Below, piece by piece: positions 1-6,246 of a stretch of 18,150 nt of DNA. The stretch lies in NCBI GenBank assembly GCA_017511185.1, contig JAFWLF010000059.1, forward strand, positions 1-18,150, written 5' to 3'. This DNA is from RGIG5612 sp017511185 (GTDB lineage Bacteria; Bacillota; Clostridia; Lachnospirales; Lachnospiraceae). The notes below the pieces were generated by a model, which ran no database searches, was not told the DNA's origin, and saw only the letters and a program-made list of their open reading frames with translations. The translations under genes were made by a program, and so were the position numbers. Positions within the stretch are counted from its first letter, which is position 1. Each line of letters opens with the position of its first letter.

Positions 1-195
1 AGCTCTTTGTTCAGCCTTCCCGATACGATCGGTCCGACGACATGAATGACCTTCCTGGCCGGAAGATCATATCCCTCCGTCAGCATGGGAACGGCTGTCG
101 GCTGTTCATACCCTTCTCCGTATCGGACACGGAGTTCTTCCATCTTCCGGGCACACTCCGCCCTTAACTGCACGCCGGCATAGGTATGGATGCAG
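1..195 (-). pseudogene. 3' half of the interrupted host zinc-macrodomain hydrolase gene
   Basis: Reading leftward from the element end, the minus strand encodes NCIHTYAGVQLRAEC, then EQPTAVPMLTEGYDLPARK and VIHVVGPIVSGRLNKE, and runs off the window edge. This is the middle part of a SirTM-associated, zinc-dependent macrodomain protein (protein-ADP-ribose hydrolase). It has no start codon of its own here. It directly continues the truncated macrodomain N-terminus at 16742-17107: joined at a shared AA (TT on the plus strand) the frame reads HTCID-N-CIHTY with nothing lost or gained. The matching internal segment in the element-borne homologue (14729-15526) reads MITPGYNLPAKYILHTVGPIVQGRLTKE, which confirms the family. 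In this family a SirTM sirtuin gene often follows; if so here it would lie beyond the left edge (inference). Confidence 0.9.
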
Positions 196-2028
196 TTTGC
201 GACACCCTTTAGAATCACACATTTCTCCGTCTCGGGAAAATGCCGTCATTGTGGTTTCTTCTGATTCTGTTTCAAGAGTGCCGCTGCGTCCGAAAAAATA
301 ATCTTCCTCGCCGGAATAGTCTTCGGTAGCGCAGCCCTTGATATAAATGTGGCAGACCTCGTTCTTGCCGTCGCGGGTCACATAGACACGCTCCACAATG
401 CTGCTGATCAGGGATACGATCTCCGTGGGCTCCGCGTCCTTTACCAGTTCCCGGAAGGACAGCAGCGTCTCTTTGATCTTTTCGTAATCCCTGATATGTG
501 CCTGCTGATCCTCCAGCTCCATCTCCAGCTTCGAGAGAGTCTTTCGTTTTGCAAAGATCTCCTCGGTCATCTCATTGACATCCGCTTCCAGATAGGGTCT
601 TGTAGTTTCGGAAGCCGTCCGCAAGGCTTTCACCTGGGCTTTGATATCCCGGTCCAGGCGGTCGATCTCTTTCTGAAGAAAAGTGATCTCCTGCTGTGTC
701 TTATCGCCTTTTACGTTCTGATCGATCTGCCGCTGGATATTGGTGAGATAATAGTTCTGCTCCTCATCTGACAGGGACGATAGCTTCTCTACGATAAACT
801 CATCAAACTCCACGCCGTGAACCGCCTGGTAATCGCAGGCGCCTTTCCGGACCGCATTTGGACAGGCATATTTGAACCGTGGTTTCCCATGGGTATACCG
901 TCCGCTTTCAGACACCACGTTCAGGCGCTGATGACACAGCGGACAGTAGATGAGGCCAGCCAGCAGCGCGTTGGTCGCCCGGTGCGGCCTGTTGTAGCGG
1001 TCAGCGATATCCAGCTTCAGAGTCTGTGCCGTAACCCAGTCCTTGCCTTCAATAAAGCCTTCATGACGGCCGATGGCAATGATCCATTCACTGATATCCT
1101 TCTCGCGGACCGTCTTGGAAAACTCCGGGTGAAGAAACGTTGAGTCGTCGCTCTCTTCCCGCATCTCACGAGTACGGTTATACACCGATATTCCGTGAAG
1201 GCCGTCGAAATCTGCCTCCTCGCCGTAAACATCGCCGTCATGCTCGATGAAATAACGATATGCGTCCTGATCGGCACTGCAGTAAACAGGATTCGTCACA
1301 ATGTCCCGTACCGACTGCGTATTAAAGGGCAGGCCGGTCTTTGTCCGATATTCCTCCTCGTTCAATCGTCTGGCTGCTGCATTGTATCCCCTGGTGGAAA
1401 GGAACGCCTGAAATACATGCTGCACCAGAGTTTTTTCTTCCGGAATCGTGACGAGATAGGCATATCCATTCTTTTTACTGCCGCTGCCATGTTTCGACCG
1501 GTCTACCGAAAATCCTGTCGGCGGAATACCTCCCATCCAGCGACCATCTTTAGCAAGCTCGATCAGGTTGTCGGTGATACGCTCCTTGATGACGTCACGT
1601 TCAAACTCTGCGATGATGCCGAGCATCTGGATCATCATCTTGGAGTTGCTATCCTGGGTGTTCAGATTATTGGAACTGATCAGCAGGGCCACATTATGCT
1701 TGTTCAGATAGTCGATCATAGTGGTCAGATCCGACATCTTACGGCTGATACGATCCAGCTTATAGCAGACAATAGCACGGATCTTGTTCTGCTCCACATC
1801 GCGGATCATTCGCTGAAAATCGGGCCTATCGGCATAGAAACCGCTCTTGCCTTCGTCCTCGTATACCTTAAATTCATAATCAGCCGGGAGCTTCAGATGC
1901 AGCCTGGCATATTCCCTGCAGTACTCCTCCTGGTTGGCAATGGAGTCGCCTTTGTGGGTGATCTTTGATTTTCTGGCATAGATCACGACAGCACGATCAT
2001 CCGGTTGTGTATGATCTGGTTTCTTCAA
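106..2028 (-). CDS. Large serine recombinase (site-specific integrase/excisionase)
   Basis: 640 residues as integrated. The N-terminal resolvase domain has VVIYARKS with the likely nucleophile Ser21, then DEGKSGF (58-64) and YKLDRISR (89-96). A recombinase DNA-binding domain follows (about 165-350), then a zinc ribbon with Cys362, Cys365, Cys389 and Cys398, and a long charged coiled coil (about 440-520). The enzyme would cut and rejoin attP and attB at the TT core through a covalent serine-DNA link. The start is TTG at 2028, supported by GGAGG 7-8 bases upstream. Residues 1-611 are encoded inside the element; the last 29 come from host macrodomain DNA read in another phase, so the natural C-terminus depends on where the element sits. 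In the predicted circle the frame continues into the five-HTH gene. A directionality factor was not identified. Confidence 0.95.
   Translation of the reverse strand: MKKPDHTQPDDRAVVIYARKSKITHKGDSIANQEEYCREYARLHLKLPADYEFKVYEDEGKSGFYADRPDFQRMIRDVEQNKIRAIVCYKLDRISRKMSDLTTMIDYLNKHNVALLISSNNLNTQDSNSKMMIQMLGIIAEFERDVIKERITDNLIELAKDGRWMGGIPPTGFSVDRSKHGSGSKKNGYAYLVTIPEEKTLVQHVFQAFLSTRGYNAAARRLNEEEYRTKTGLPFNTQSVRDIVTNPVYCSADQDAYRYFIEHDGDVYGEEADFDGLHGISVYNRTREMREESDDSTFLHPEFSKTVREKDISEWIIAIGRHEGFIEGKDWVTAQTLKLDIADRYNRPHRATNALLAGLIYCPLCHQRLNVVSESGRYTHGKPRFKYACPNAVRKGACDYQAVHGVEFDEFIVEKLSSLSDEEQNYYLTNIQRQIDQNVKGDKTQQEITFLQKEIDRLDRDIKAQVKALRTASETTRPYLEADVNEMTEEIFAKRKTLSKLEMELEDQQAHIRDYEKIKETLLSFRELVKDAEPTEIVSLISSIVERVYVTRDGKNEVCHIYIKGCATEDYSGEEDYFFGRSGTLETESEETTMTAFSRDGEMCDSKGCRKLHPYLCRRAVKGGVCPEDGRTPCPIRRRV
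174..222. other. attL, left junction of the element
   Basis: Host sequence ending gatgcag meets the core TT (196-197), followed by element sequence tgcgacac. The element arm at 199-222 is the inverted partner of the right arm at 16715-16738. Both the host macrodomain frame and the recombinase frame run through this site on the minus strand, in different phases. Confidence 0.88.
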
Positions 2029-2063
2029 AATATCGCCTCCTCGGTTTTCTCAAACACACAACC

Positions 2064-2093
2064 ATTATAACAATAGAAAGCAAAAAATGCCAG
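2064..2093 (-). promoter_or_regulatory. Probable recombinase promoter
   Basis: On the minus strand a perfect TATAAT (2064-2069) lies 18 bases from CTGGCA (2088-2093), a partial match to TTGACA. It is about 35 bases upstream of the TTG start. It faces away from the ImmR promoter, so 2029-2263 is a divergent control region. Confidence 0.6.
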
Positions 2094-2175
2094 AGGGAAG
2101 AAGCATGCGTTTTGAGGTATAGAAAACCTTATATAAAAAAACAAATACTCCAACACTCTGGCGGGTTAAATCTTT

Positions 2176-2228
2176 GGGTGAATTTATTCATCCCGTGGGT
2201 TGATTTATTGCTTAAAATGTGTTATCAT
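2176..2228 (+). promoter_or_regulatory. Probable immR promoter with upstream dyad
   Basis: TTGATT (2200-2205), a 17-base spacer and TATCAT (2223-2228) form a good sigma-A promoter 36 bases before the start codon. Just upstream an imperfect palindrome GGGTGAATttATTCATCCC (2176-2194) could be an operator for the repressor encoded next; the operator role is inferred from position only. Confidence 0.6.
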
Positions 2229-2263
2229 GATCATACCCGAAAGGAAAAAAGGAGGTAAGTCCC

Positions 2264-2626
2264 ATGTTAACGAGTATAGGAAGATTCCTGAAGAAGTTAC
2301 GGATTGATCGCGGGGAGATATTGAAAGATATGGCCGAAAAACTGGATGTTACGGTTTCTTTCCTGTCCGCGGTCGAAAATGGAAAGAAGCATATGCCTTC
2401 GGCATGGAACGGAAAGATTTGCAGACTGTACGATCTAAACGAAGAACAGAGGCGTGAATTCACCACTGCAATAGCGGAAACAGAGGATGCAATAGAGATG
2501 AATCTAGTCAGCGCAAATCTTGGAAGACGTGAATTGGCTGTTTCATTCGCACGTCGTTTTAACAACATTGACGATGCACAGGTCGAAGCAATCCGAAAGA
2601 TCCTTCAGCGAGGTGACAAGAAATGA
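2264..2626 (+). CDS. XRE-family repressor (ImmR-like)
   Basis: 120 residues. The N-terminal half is a classic Cro/C1-type helix-turn-helix (about 5-60): IGRFLKKLRIDRGEILKDMA followed by LDVTVSFLSAVENGKK. The C-terminal half is short and helical. AAAGGAGG lies 8 bases before the ATG. It overlaps the next gene by 4 bases (ATGA type), so the two are translationally coupled. In ICEBs1 and related elements the same pair, repressor ImmR and protease ImmA, keeps integration and excision genes off until stress signals cause the repressor to be cleaved. Divergent orientation to the recombinase fits that role here. Which gene it represses is not shown by the sequence. Confidence 0.85.
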   Translation: MLTSIGRFLKKLRIDRGEILKDMAEKLDVTVSFLSAVENGKKHMPSAWNGKICRLYDLNEEQRREFTTAIAETEDAIEMNLVSANLGRRELAVSFARRFNNIDDAQVEAIRKILQRGDKK

Positions 2627-3147
2627 ACTGTTATAAGGCAGATCCTGTATCAAGGGAGAACATTCGGCGGTTTATCAGAGGCCTAAAAAGAAAGGTGGGA
2701 TTAGAATATGAACTTTATTTTCCGATTCTGCCTTTCGTTGAAAACGTTCTCCCGTTACTAATACCGGACTTTCAGTTTGAAGTCGTGCCTGAAAATGAGA
2801 TGGGTGGAAAGCACGGAGAAACATATCCAAGCAAGAACATAATGCGAATCCGCGAAGACGTTTATCTTCGCGCTGCTGCCGGAGAAGGACGGGACAGGCT
2901 GACAATAGCGCATGAGGTTGGGCATTTATTCATGCATGAGGATGACTCCATAGCGTTGTGTCGGCTGGCCCCTTATGAGCAATTAAAGCCCTTTGAAGAT
3001 CCCGAATGGCAGGCTGATGCATTTGGCGGTGAGCTTCTGGCTTCTTCTTATCTCATAAAAGGGATGACCGAATTTGAGGTACAAGAAAAATGCGGTGTAT
3101 CATCATCAGCCGCACATGTTCAGCTGAATACTCTTCGTCGCAAATAA
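2623..3147 (+). CDS. ImmA/IrrE-type zinc metalloprotease
   Basis: 174 residues. The active-site helix reads TIAHEVGHLFMHED (HExxH at about residues 99-103), and the third-ligand region EWQADAFGGELL follows about 30 residues later, as in ImmA/IrrE (formerly DUF955). The short N-terminal region is unremarkable. The start overlaps the repressor stop. By analogy with ICEBs1, it would cleave the upstream XRE repressor and so induce excision genes; this is inference from pairing. No signal peptide or membrane segment is seen, so it is cytoplasmic. A purine-rich GGGAGGTGAGG occurs right after its stop (about 3150-3160) but leads to no clear ATG gene. Confidence 0.88.
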   Translation: MNCYKADPVSRENIRRFIRGLKRKVGLEYELYFPILPFVENVLPLLIPDFQFEVVPENEMGGKHGETYPSKNIMRIREDVYLRAAAGEGRDRLTIAHEVGHLFMHEDDSIALCRLAPYEQLKPFEDPEWQADAFGGELLASSYLIKGMTEFEVQEKCGVSSSAAHVQLNTLRRK

Positions 3148-3222
3148 TAAGGGAGGTGAGGCCATTGTCTGCATTAACAAAAGCACTGCCTTGATTGTTG
3201 GCGCAACCACTGCAGTGCTCTG

Positions 3223-3248
3223 TTCCGAATATCTCTATTCGTGTTAGC
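3223..3248 (+). repeat. Hairpin repeat, copy 1
   Basis: This 26-base direct repeat matches 3342-3367 with one mismatch; the invariant core is atatctctattcgtgttagc. It forms the 5' arm and start of the loop of a 53-nt hairpin (3222-3274). Read as codons it ends SEYLYSC-stop, a phase shared with copy 2. Confidence 0.85.
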
Positions 3249-3341
3249 TAATATATTATACAGGAATTCGGGACGTATTTCAAGAGACTGGGTTGATTTT
3301 GGCGAATTACCCTTCCTCTATAAAGCATAGTTTAACATGGC

Positions 3342-3367
3342 TTCCGGATATCTCTATTCGTGTTAGC
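3342..3367 (+). repeat. Hairpin repeat, copy 2
   Basis: Second copy, 119 bases downstream of the first. It forms the 5' arm and start of the loop of a 50-nt hairpin (3340-3389); the loop is 36 nt against 35 nt in copy 1. In one frame it lies in a nine-codon ORF MASGYLYSC without a ribosome binding site. Confidence 0.85.
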
Positions 3368-3431
3368 AACTCATAGGGATTTCGGAAGCTCAACCTCAGG
3401 GTAAAATACTCAAGACTCATTACCCTGTTGT

Positions 3432-4169
3432 ATGAGCATAGATGCCAGAATCGGGCATCAGAAAGAATATTCTATGATAAAAGGACTAACAGAATACGAC
3501 AAGTATAAAGTAGTTCGCCCTATTTTGGGCGATTGTAAGTATGATGCATTTGAAATGCCAGTCATAAGAAAAACCCCCATTGATACCCTTGATTGGGAAA
3601 AAATCAAGGTGATTGGTCTTCAAAACGCTTCCGCCAAAACATCGAGCAAGGATACACTTGTGTTGATGTTTAACTATGACAAGCGGCTATTGGCGCTTTG
3701 GAATGACCCCTTAAAAAAAATCGCGTTGTTTCAAGGATTTGCCGCAGTAGGAACACCGGACTTCAGTATCTATCCTACAATGAATGTTAACGAAATAAGG
3801 CATAACATCTATATGTCAAGGTGGCTCGGTGTTACGTGGCAAAACTACAATTGTCTTACTATACCAACTGTTGGATGGGCGCTGCCGGATACATATGATC
3901 TATGCTTCAGTGGGATAGAATACGGTTCCATAGTTATAATATCTACCTTGGGCTGCCAGGACCGTACCGAAGATTTCCTGAACGGCTTCAATGAAATGAA
4001 AGTTCGGCTTGATCCACCACTCATCATTGTCTTCGGTGATATGATCGATGGGATGACCGGTACATTTATCAACTTCCGATACACTGATTGCTTCTGCCGG
4101 AAAAATCAATATGAGCAGCTGCATTTGGATGGAATTTCTAAAATCTTTACAATAAAGGAGGTTGCATAA
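3432..4169 (+). CDS. DUF4417 family protein
   Basis: 245 residues from the ATG at 3432. An alternative ATG at 3474, after the GATGCC/GGCATC hairpin, would give 231; neither has a strong ribosome binding site. Motifs typical of DUF4417 as I recall the family: FEMPVI (40-45), LVLMFNYDK, WNDPLKKI (90-97), TPDFSIYPTM (108-117), a WLGVTWQ block, IPTVGW (144-149), STLG (171-174) and IIVFGDMIDG (198-207). The biochemical function is not established to my knowledge. The family is frequent in Firmicutes phages and mobile elements. No membrane segment is seen. It is the first gene of a tight three-gene cluster: its stop abuts the next ATG, with AAAGGAGG inside its 3' end. The unusual repeated leader upstream suggests RNA-level control or an RNA partner. 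Confidence 0.72.
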   Translation: MSIDARIGHQKEYSMIKGLTEYDKYKVVRPILGDCKYDAFEMPVIRKTPIDTLDWEKIKVIGLQNASAKTSSKDTLVLMFNYDKRLLALWNDPLKKIALFQGFAAVGTPDFSIYPTMNVNEIRHNIYMSRWLGVTWQNYNCLTIPTVGWALPDTYDLCFSGIEYGSIVIISTLGCQDRTEDFLNGFNEMKVRLDPPLIIVFGDMIDGMTGTFINFRYTDCFCRKNQYEQLHLDGISKIFTIKEVA

Positions 4170-4559
4170 ATGGGTTCCAGAGGCGCTTTCGTAGATGTTA
4201 GCAGCGGGGATTTCTCCTTCAAGGAGGGTGGTCAACACTATAAGTCGATCGGCATATTAAGCAGCAATCCTAATGTAAAGGTTATCGTTCAAGACTCATC
4301 AAACGTTAAAGCCCCGGAATTCTCACATACTCCCGGAAGGATCTACGCAATTGTCAAAGATGGGGCACTTAAACATGTAGCTTATTATGACGAAAACCAT
4401 AATCAGGCTGTAAGCATAGATCTTGCTCATGCTCACAAAGGTGTTCAACCACATCGACATGTTTACATGAGTCATAACAAGAATGATCCTGGTATTCCGC
4501 CAACTTCGGATGAAAAGGAACTGATCAGAAAGATAAAAAAGGAGTTTCATCTAAAATGA
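4170..4559 (+). CDS. Small 'MGSRG' protein, possible effector, function unknown
   Basis: 129 residues. It starts MGSRGAFVDVSSGDFSF and ends in a His-rich, basic region (DLAHAHKGVQPHRHVYMSH near 105-123 followed by KELIRKIKKEFHLK). No transmembrane segment or signal peptide is seen. Small proteins with an MGSRG/MGGRG start and a similar DLxHxH...PHxH ending occur in Firmicutes prophages near phage head genes; this is family memory and I am not sure of homology. The spaced histidines could bind a metal, and a nuclease- or toxin-like role is a guess. It starts immediately after the DUF4417 stop and overlaps the next gene by 4 bases, the arrangement often seen in effector-immunity or toxin-antitoxin pairs. 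Confidence 0.6.
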   Translation: MGSRGAFVDVSSGDFSFKEGGQHYKSIGILSSNPNVKVIVQDSSNVKAPEFSHTPGRIYAIVKDGALKHVAYYDENHNQAVSIDLAHAHKGVQPHRHVYMSHNKNDPGIPPTSDEKELIRKIKKEFHLK

Positions 4560-4903
4560 GAAAGAATGAATATACTTCACTGGACGATTTCCGTTCACAG
4601 TACATAGGTGTCTGGGCGCCATCTGAAGGTCATTGGTTAGGACTTGATTTTTCATACAAAGGAAACGAATACCGGTTTCAAACCGGATCCATGTATGCAG
4701 AAGAAGACACGATCTTGCCAAATGGACAGACAGCTGTTTATGGTTTATATCGTAAGAACAAAAACGAGAAAGACTCTCGAGAATACTGTCTTTTGTCAGA
4801 ATTTGCAACCATAGATGACGTCCTTATAAGTACTTGCATTGAGGGAAGACCCTTTTCAGAAATAATTATGGACGATGATACTGAATTACTGGGACAAGAT
4901 TAG
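4556..4903 (+). CDS. Small acidic protein, possible immunity or antitoxin partner
   Basis: 115 residues, not recognised. It is globular-looking, rich in aromatic residues in the first half (FRSQYIGVWAPSEGHWLG) and strongly acidic at the end (IIMDDDTELLGQD). AAAAAGGAG lies about 12 bases before the ATG, inside the upstream gene, and the ATG overlaps the upstream stop. Its size, acidity and position after a small basic protein are consistent with an immunity or antitoxin protein, but no motif proves this. The operon ends 6 bases later at a stem-loop terminator. Confidence 0.6.
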   Translation: MRKNEYTSLDDFRSQYIGVWAPSEGHWLGLDFSYKGNEYRFQTGSMYAEEDTILPNGQTAVYGLYRKNKNEKDSREYCLLSEFATIDDVLISTCIEGRPFSEIIMDDDTELLGQD

Positions 4904-4909
4904 ATTGCC

Positions 4910-4943
4910 AGGGCATCACACATATATCTGTCTGATGCCCTTT
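4910..4943. terminator. Stem-loop terminator between convergent operons
   Basis: AGGGCATCA (4910-4918) pairs perfectly with TGATGCCCT (4933-4941), with a 14-nt loop and a short T-rich tail (TTTATT). On the other strand the tail is weaker. It separates the DUF4417 cluster from the convergent minus-strand mobilisation block. Confidence 0.7.
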
Positions 4944-4954
4944 ATTCAATCTAT

Positions 4955-5134
4955 TTAGCCAGCCTTCAGATACTCACGAAGATCGATCTGTCGGAGAACA
5001 GCGATATCCTGTTTCTGAATATATTTTGTCGCAAGCTTCGCCCGTTTGTCCTGGAATTCCCGCAGGATCTGTTTGCGGTTATTTCCAAAGTGAATCACAC
5101 ACTCCATTTCCTTGTAACGGTTGTCTTTCAGCAT
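4955..5134 (-). CDS. Small basic protein downstream of the relaxase, unknown function
   Basis: 59 residues, starting MLKDNRYKEMECVIHFGNNR and rich in Lys, Arg and Gln. The start was chosen because GGGGAGGTGA sits 5-6 bases before this ATG; the longer frame upstream overlaps the relaxase gene and lacks such a site. The relaxase TGA lies within this ribosome binding site, so the pair is translationally coupled. The helical, charged composition suits a nucleic-acid-binding or relaxase accessory protein, but nothing confirms that. Confidence 0.7.
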   Translation of the reverse strand: MLKDNRYKEMECVIHFGNNRKQILREFQDKRAKLATKYIQKQDIAVLRQIDLREYLKAG

Positions 5135-5138
5135 GCGG

Positions 5139-6119
5139 TCACCTCCCCTGCTCCCGGAGATGGCGCTGCACTTTGCTTCTTCCGGCATAGTGTTCCAGGA
5201 TCTCCGGCGGTATCCGTTCCAACAGGGCGACCGCCTGTTCATAGTCGCGCTGAAGCTGAAGATCCGCCATTCTCTTCAGAACGCTTTCCTGTTTGCTTTC
5301 CTTAAGTGCAGCTGTCAGATCCTCATTTTTCCGGACAAGGGCTTCATTCTTTGCAGTCAGATCCTGAAAGGCACCCTTGTACTTCTTCATCTGGGTGCTC
5401 ATCTTCTCTACATTCGGGATATACTTGTCCAGATACCTGCAAATCTCTTCCGCCTTTGCTTTGGCATTGAACATGCTGACCTGGGAGAGCATCTTATCCA
5501 GCTTCTCACGCTGTTTGTTCAACCTTGTCATCTCTTTGAACACCCGAGGCGGGATGTGATCGCGGCCGGTCTCGCTTGCGGTCATCCCGCGTTCCAGATC
5601 CGGAAACTTACGAACCATCTGTTCCCAGAAAGCGTCCTGCCACTTGGTCAGCTTCTTCTTGTTCCCGATGATCTCTTTGGCACAGAGCCTGCCGTCCTCC
5701 GTCAGCGGGACAAAAGAAAGGTGCATATGAGGCGTTTTCTCGTCCATATGCACCACGGCTGAAACAATCGTATCCGGATTCTGTTTTTGTTTGATAAAGT
5801 CCAACGCCGTCTGGAAGAAGGTCCGGATCTCTCCCTGCTTTTTGTCCTTAAAGAACTCCGGGCTGGCCGTCACCAGCATCTCCACAAGTCTTACGCTGTC
5901 TGACCGTGTCCGGCATCCGGCTGCAGCGATCTGCTTCTCTGCCTCAGCCCGGTATTTTCCCTGCGGCTCGATCAGATGAAAATTCAGGTGACTCCGGCTG
6001 GTGTCCACATCCGGATTGCTTGCGTATCTCTCTTTTGTTCTCTCATTGTGAGCCTCGATCCCGCTGATCTCAGGTCCCTTATATTTCGCAAATCTCATAA
6101 TCGCATATTGTGCTCCCAT
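5139..6119 (-). CDS. MOBV-family relaxase (Mob/Pre type)
   Basis: 326 residues. The N-terminus MGAQYAIMRFAKYKG leads into the first MOBV block (HNERTKERYASNPDVDTSRS, 24-43, then LNFHLI), and the metal-binding motif HMDEKTPHMHL is at 124-134. The C-terminal third (about 200-310) is a predicted coiled coil. The start at 6119 is preferred over 6143 because GGGAGG lies just before it. A MOBV relaxase nicks the transfer origin and leads the strand to the recipient. Some family members use a histidine rather than tyrosine nucleophile, and no assignment is made here. The gene reads away from a GTACG-rich inverted repeat immediately upstream, the expected place for the transfer origin. No coupling protein or mating-pair genes are in the element, so transfer would depend on a helper. 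Confidence 0.93.
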   Translation of the reverse strand: MGAQYAIMRFAKYKGPEISGIEAHNERTKERYASNPDVDTSRSHLNFHLIEPQGKYRAEAEKQIAAAGCRTRSDSVRLVEMLVTASPEFFKDKKQGEIRTFFQTALDFIKQKQNPDTIVSAVVHMDEKTPHMHLSFVPLTEDGRLCAKEIIGNKKKLTKWQDAFWEQMVRKFPDLERGMTASETGRDHIPPRVFKEMTRLNKQREKLDKMLSQVSMFNAKAKAEEICRYLDKYIPNVEKMSTQMKKYKGAFQDLTAKNEALVRKNEDLTAALKESKQESVLKRMADLQLQRDYEQAVALLERIPPEILEHYAGRSKVQRHLREQGR

Positions 6120-6170
6120 ATTGTCCTCCCTGCGGTTTCCCACATAATAAAAGTCTTCTTTTTTTGCGTT

Positions 6171-6229
6171 CGTACGTACATGCGTACATTTGATGAATGG
6201 TTAAACATCGTACGCTTGTACGCACGTAC
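6171..6229. other. GTACG-rich inverted repeat, candidate oriT or replication origin
   Basis: Between relaxase and helicase genes, cgtacgtacatgcgtac (6171-6187) and cgtacgcttgtacgcacg (6209-6226, continuing tac) are two inverted clusters of GTACG units around an AT-rich centre (atttgatgaatggttaaac). T-runs flank both sides (6159-6165 and 6232-6238). Position and dyad symmetry suit a relaxase nicking site or initiator binding sites. No nick site could be assigned. Confidence 0.5.
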
Positions 6230-6246
6230 ACATTTTTTGCGCTGTT

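Larger units (their letters stand above)
3182..3459 (+). ncRNA. Structured leader of the DUF4417 operon, five stem-loops
   Basis: The 280 bases between immA and the DUF4417 gene are dense in inverted repeats: AGCACTG/CAGTGCT (3182-3188 with 3213-3219); GTTCCGAAT/ATTCGGGAC (3222-3230 with 3266-3274, one G-U); GCTTCCG/CGGAAGC (3340-3346 with 3383-3389); CAGGGTAA/TTACCCTG (3397-3404 with 3420-3427); and GATGCC/GGCATC (3441-3446 with 3454-3459), the last within the possible coding start. The second and third hairpins share a nearly identical 26-base 5' part while their outer stems differ with compensating changes, which suggests RNA selected for shape. No clear promoter was found inside. It could be a regulatory leader, a small RNA partner of the protein, or a protein-binding array. 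Confidence 0.55.

Noticed and set aside
1195..1968. 257-codon plus-strand ORF opposite the recombinase
   Set aside because: It is the antisense shadow of a clear serine recombinase, with no domain and no ribosome binding site.
3223..3367. CRISPR array from the two repeats
   Set aside because: Only two copies, 119 bases apart, with hairpin-forming flanks and no cas genes.
5121..5762. 213-codon plus-strand ORF opposite the relaxase
   Set aside because: Antisense of the MOBV relaxase; the Leu/Phe-rich text mirrors the charged coiled coil on the other strand.
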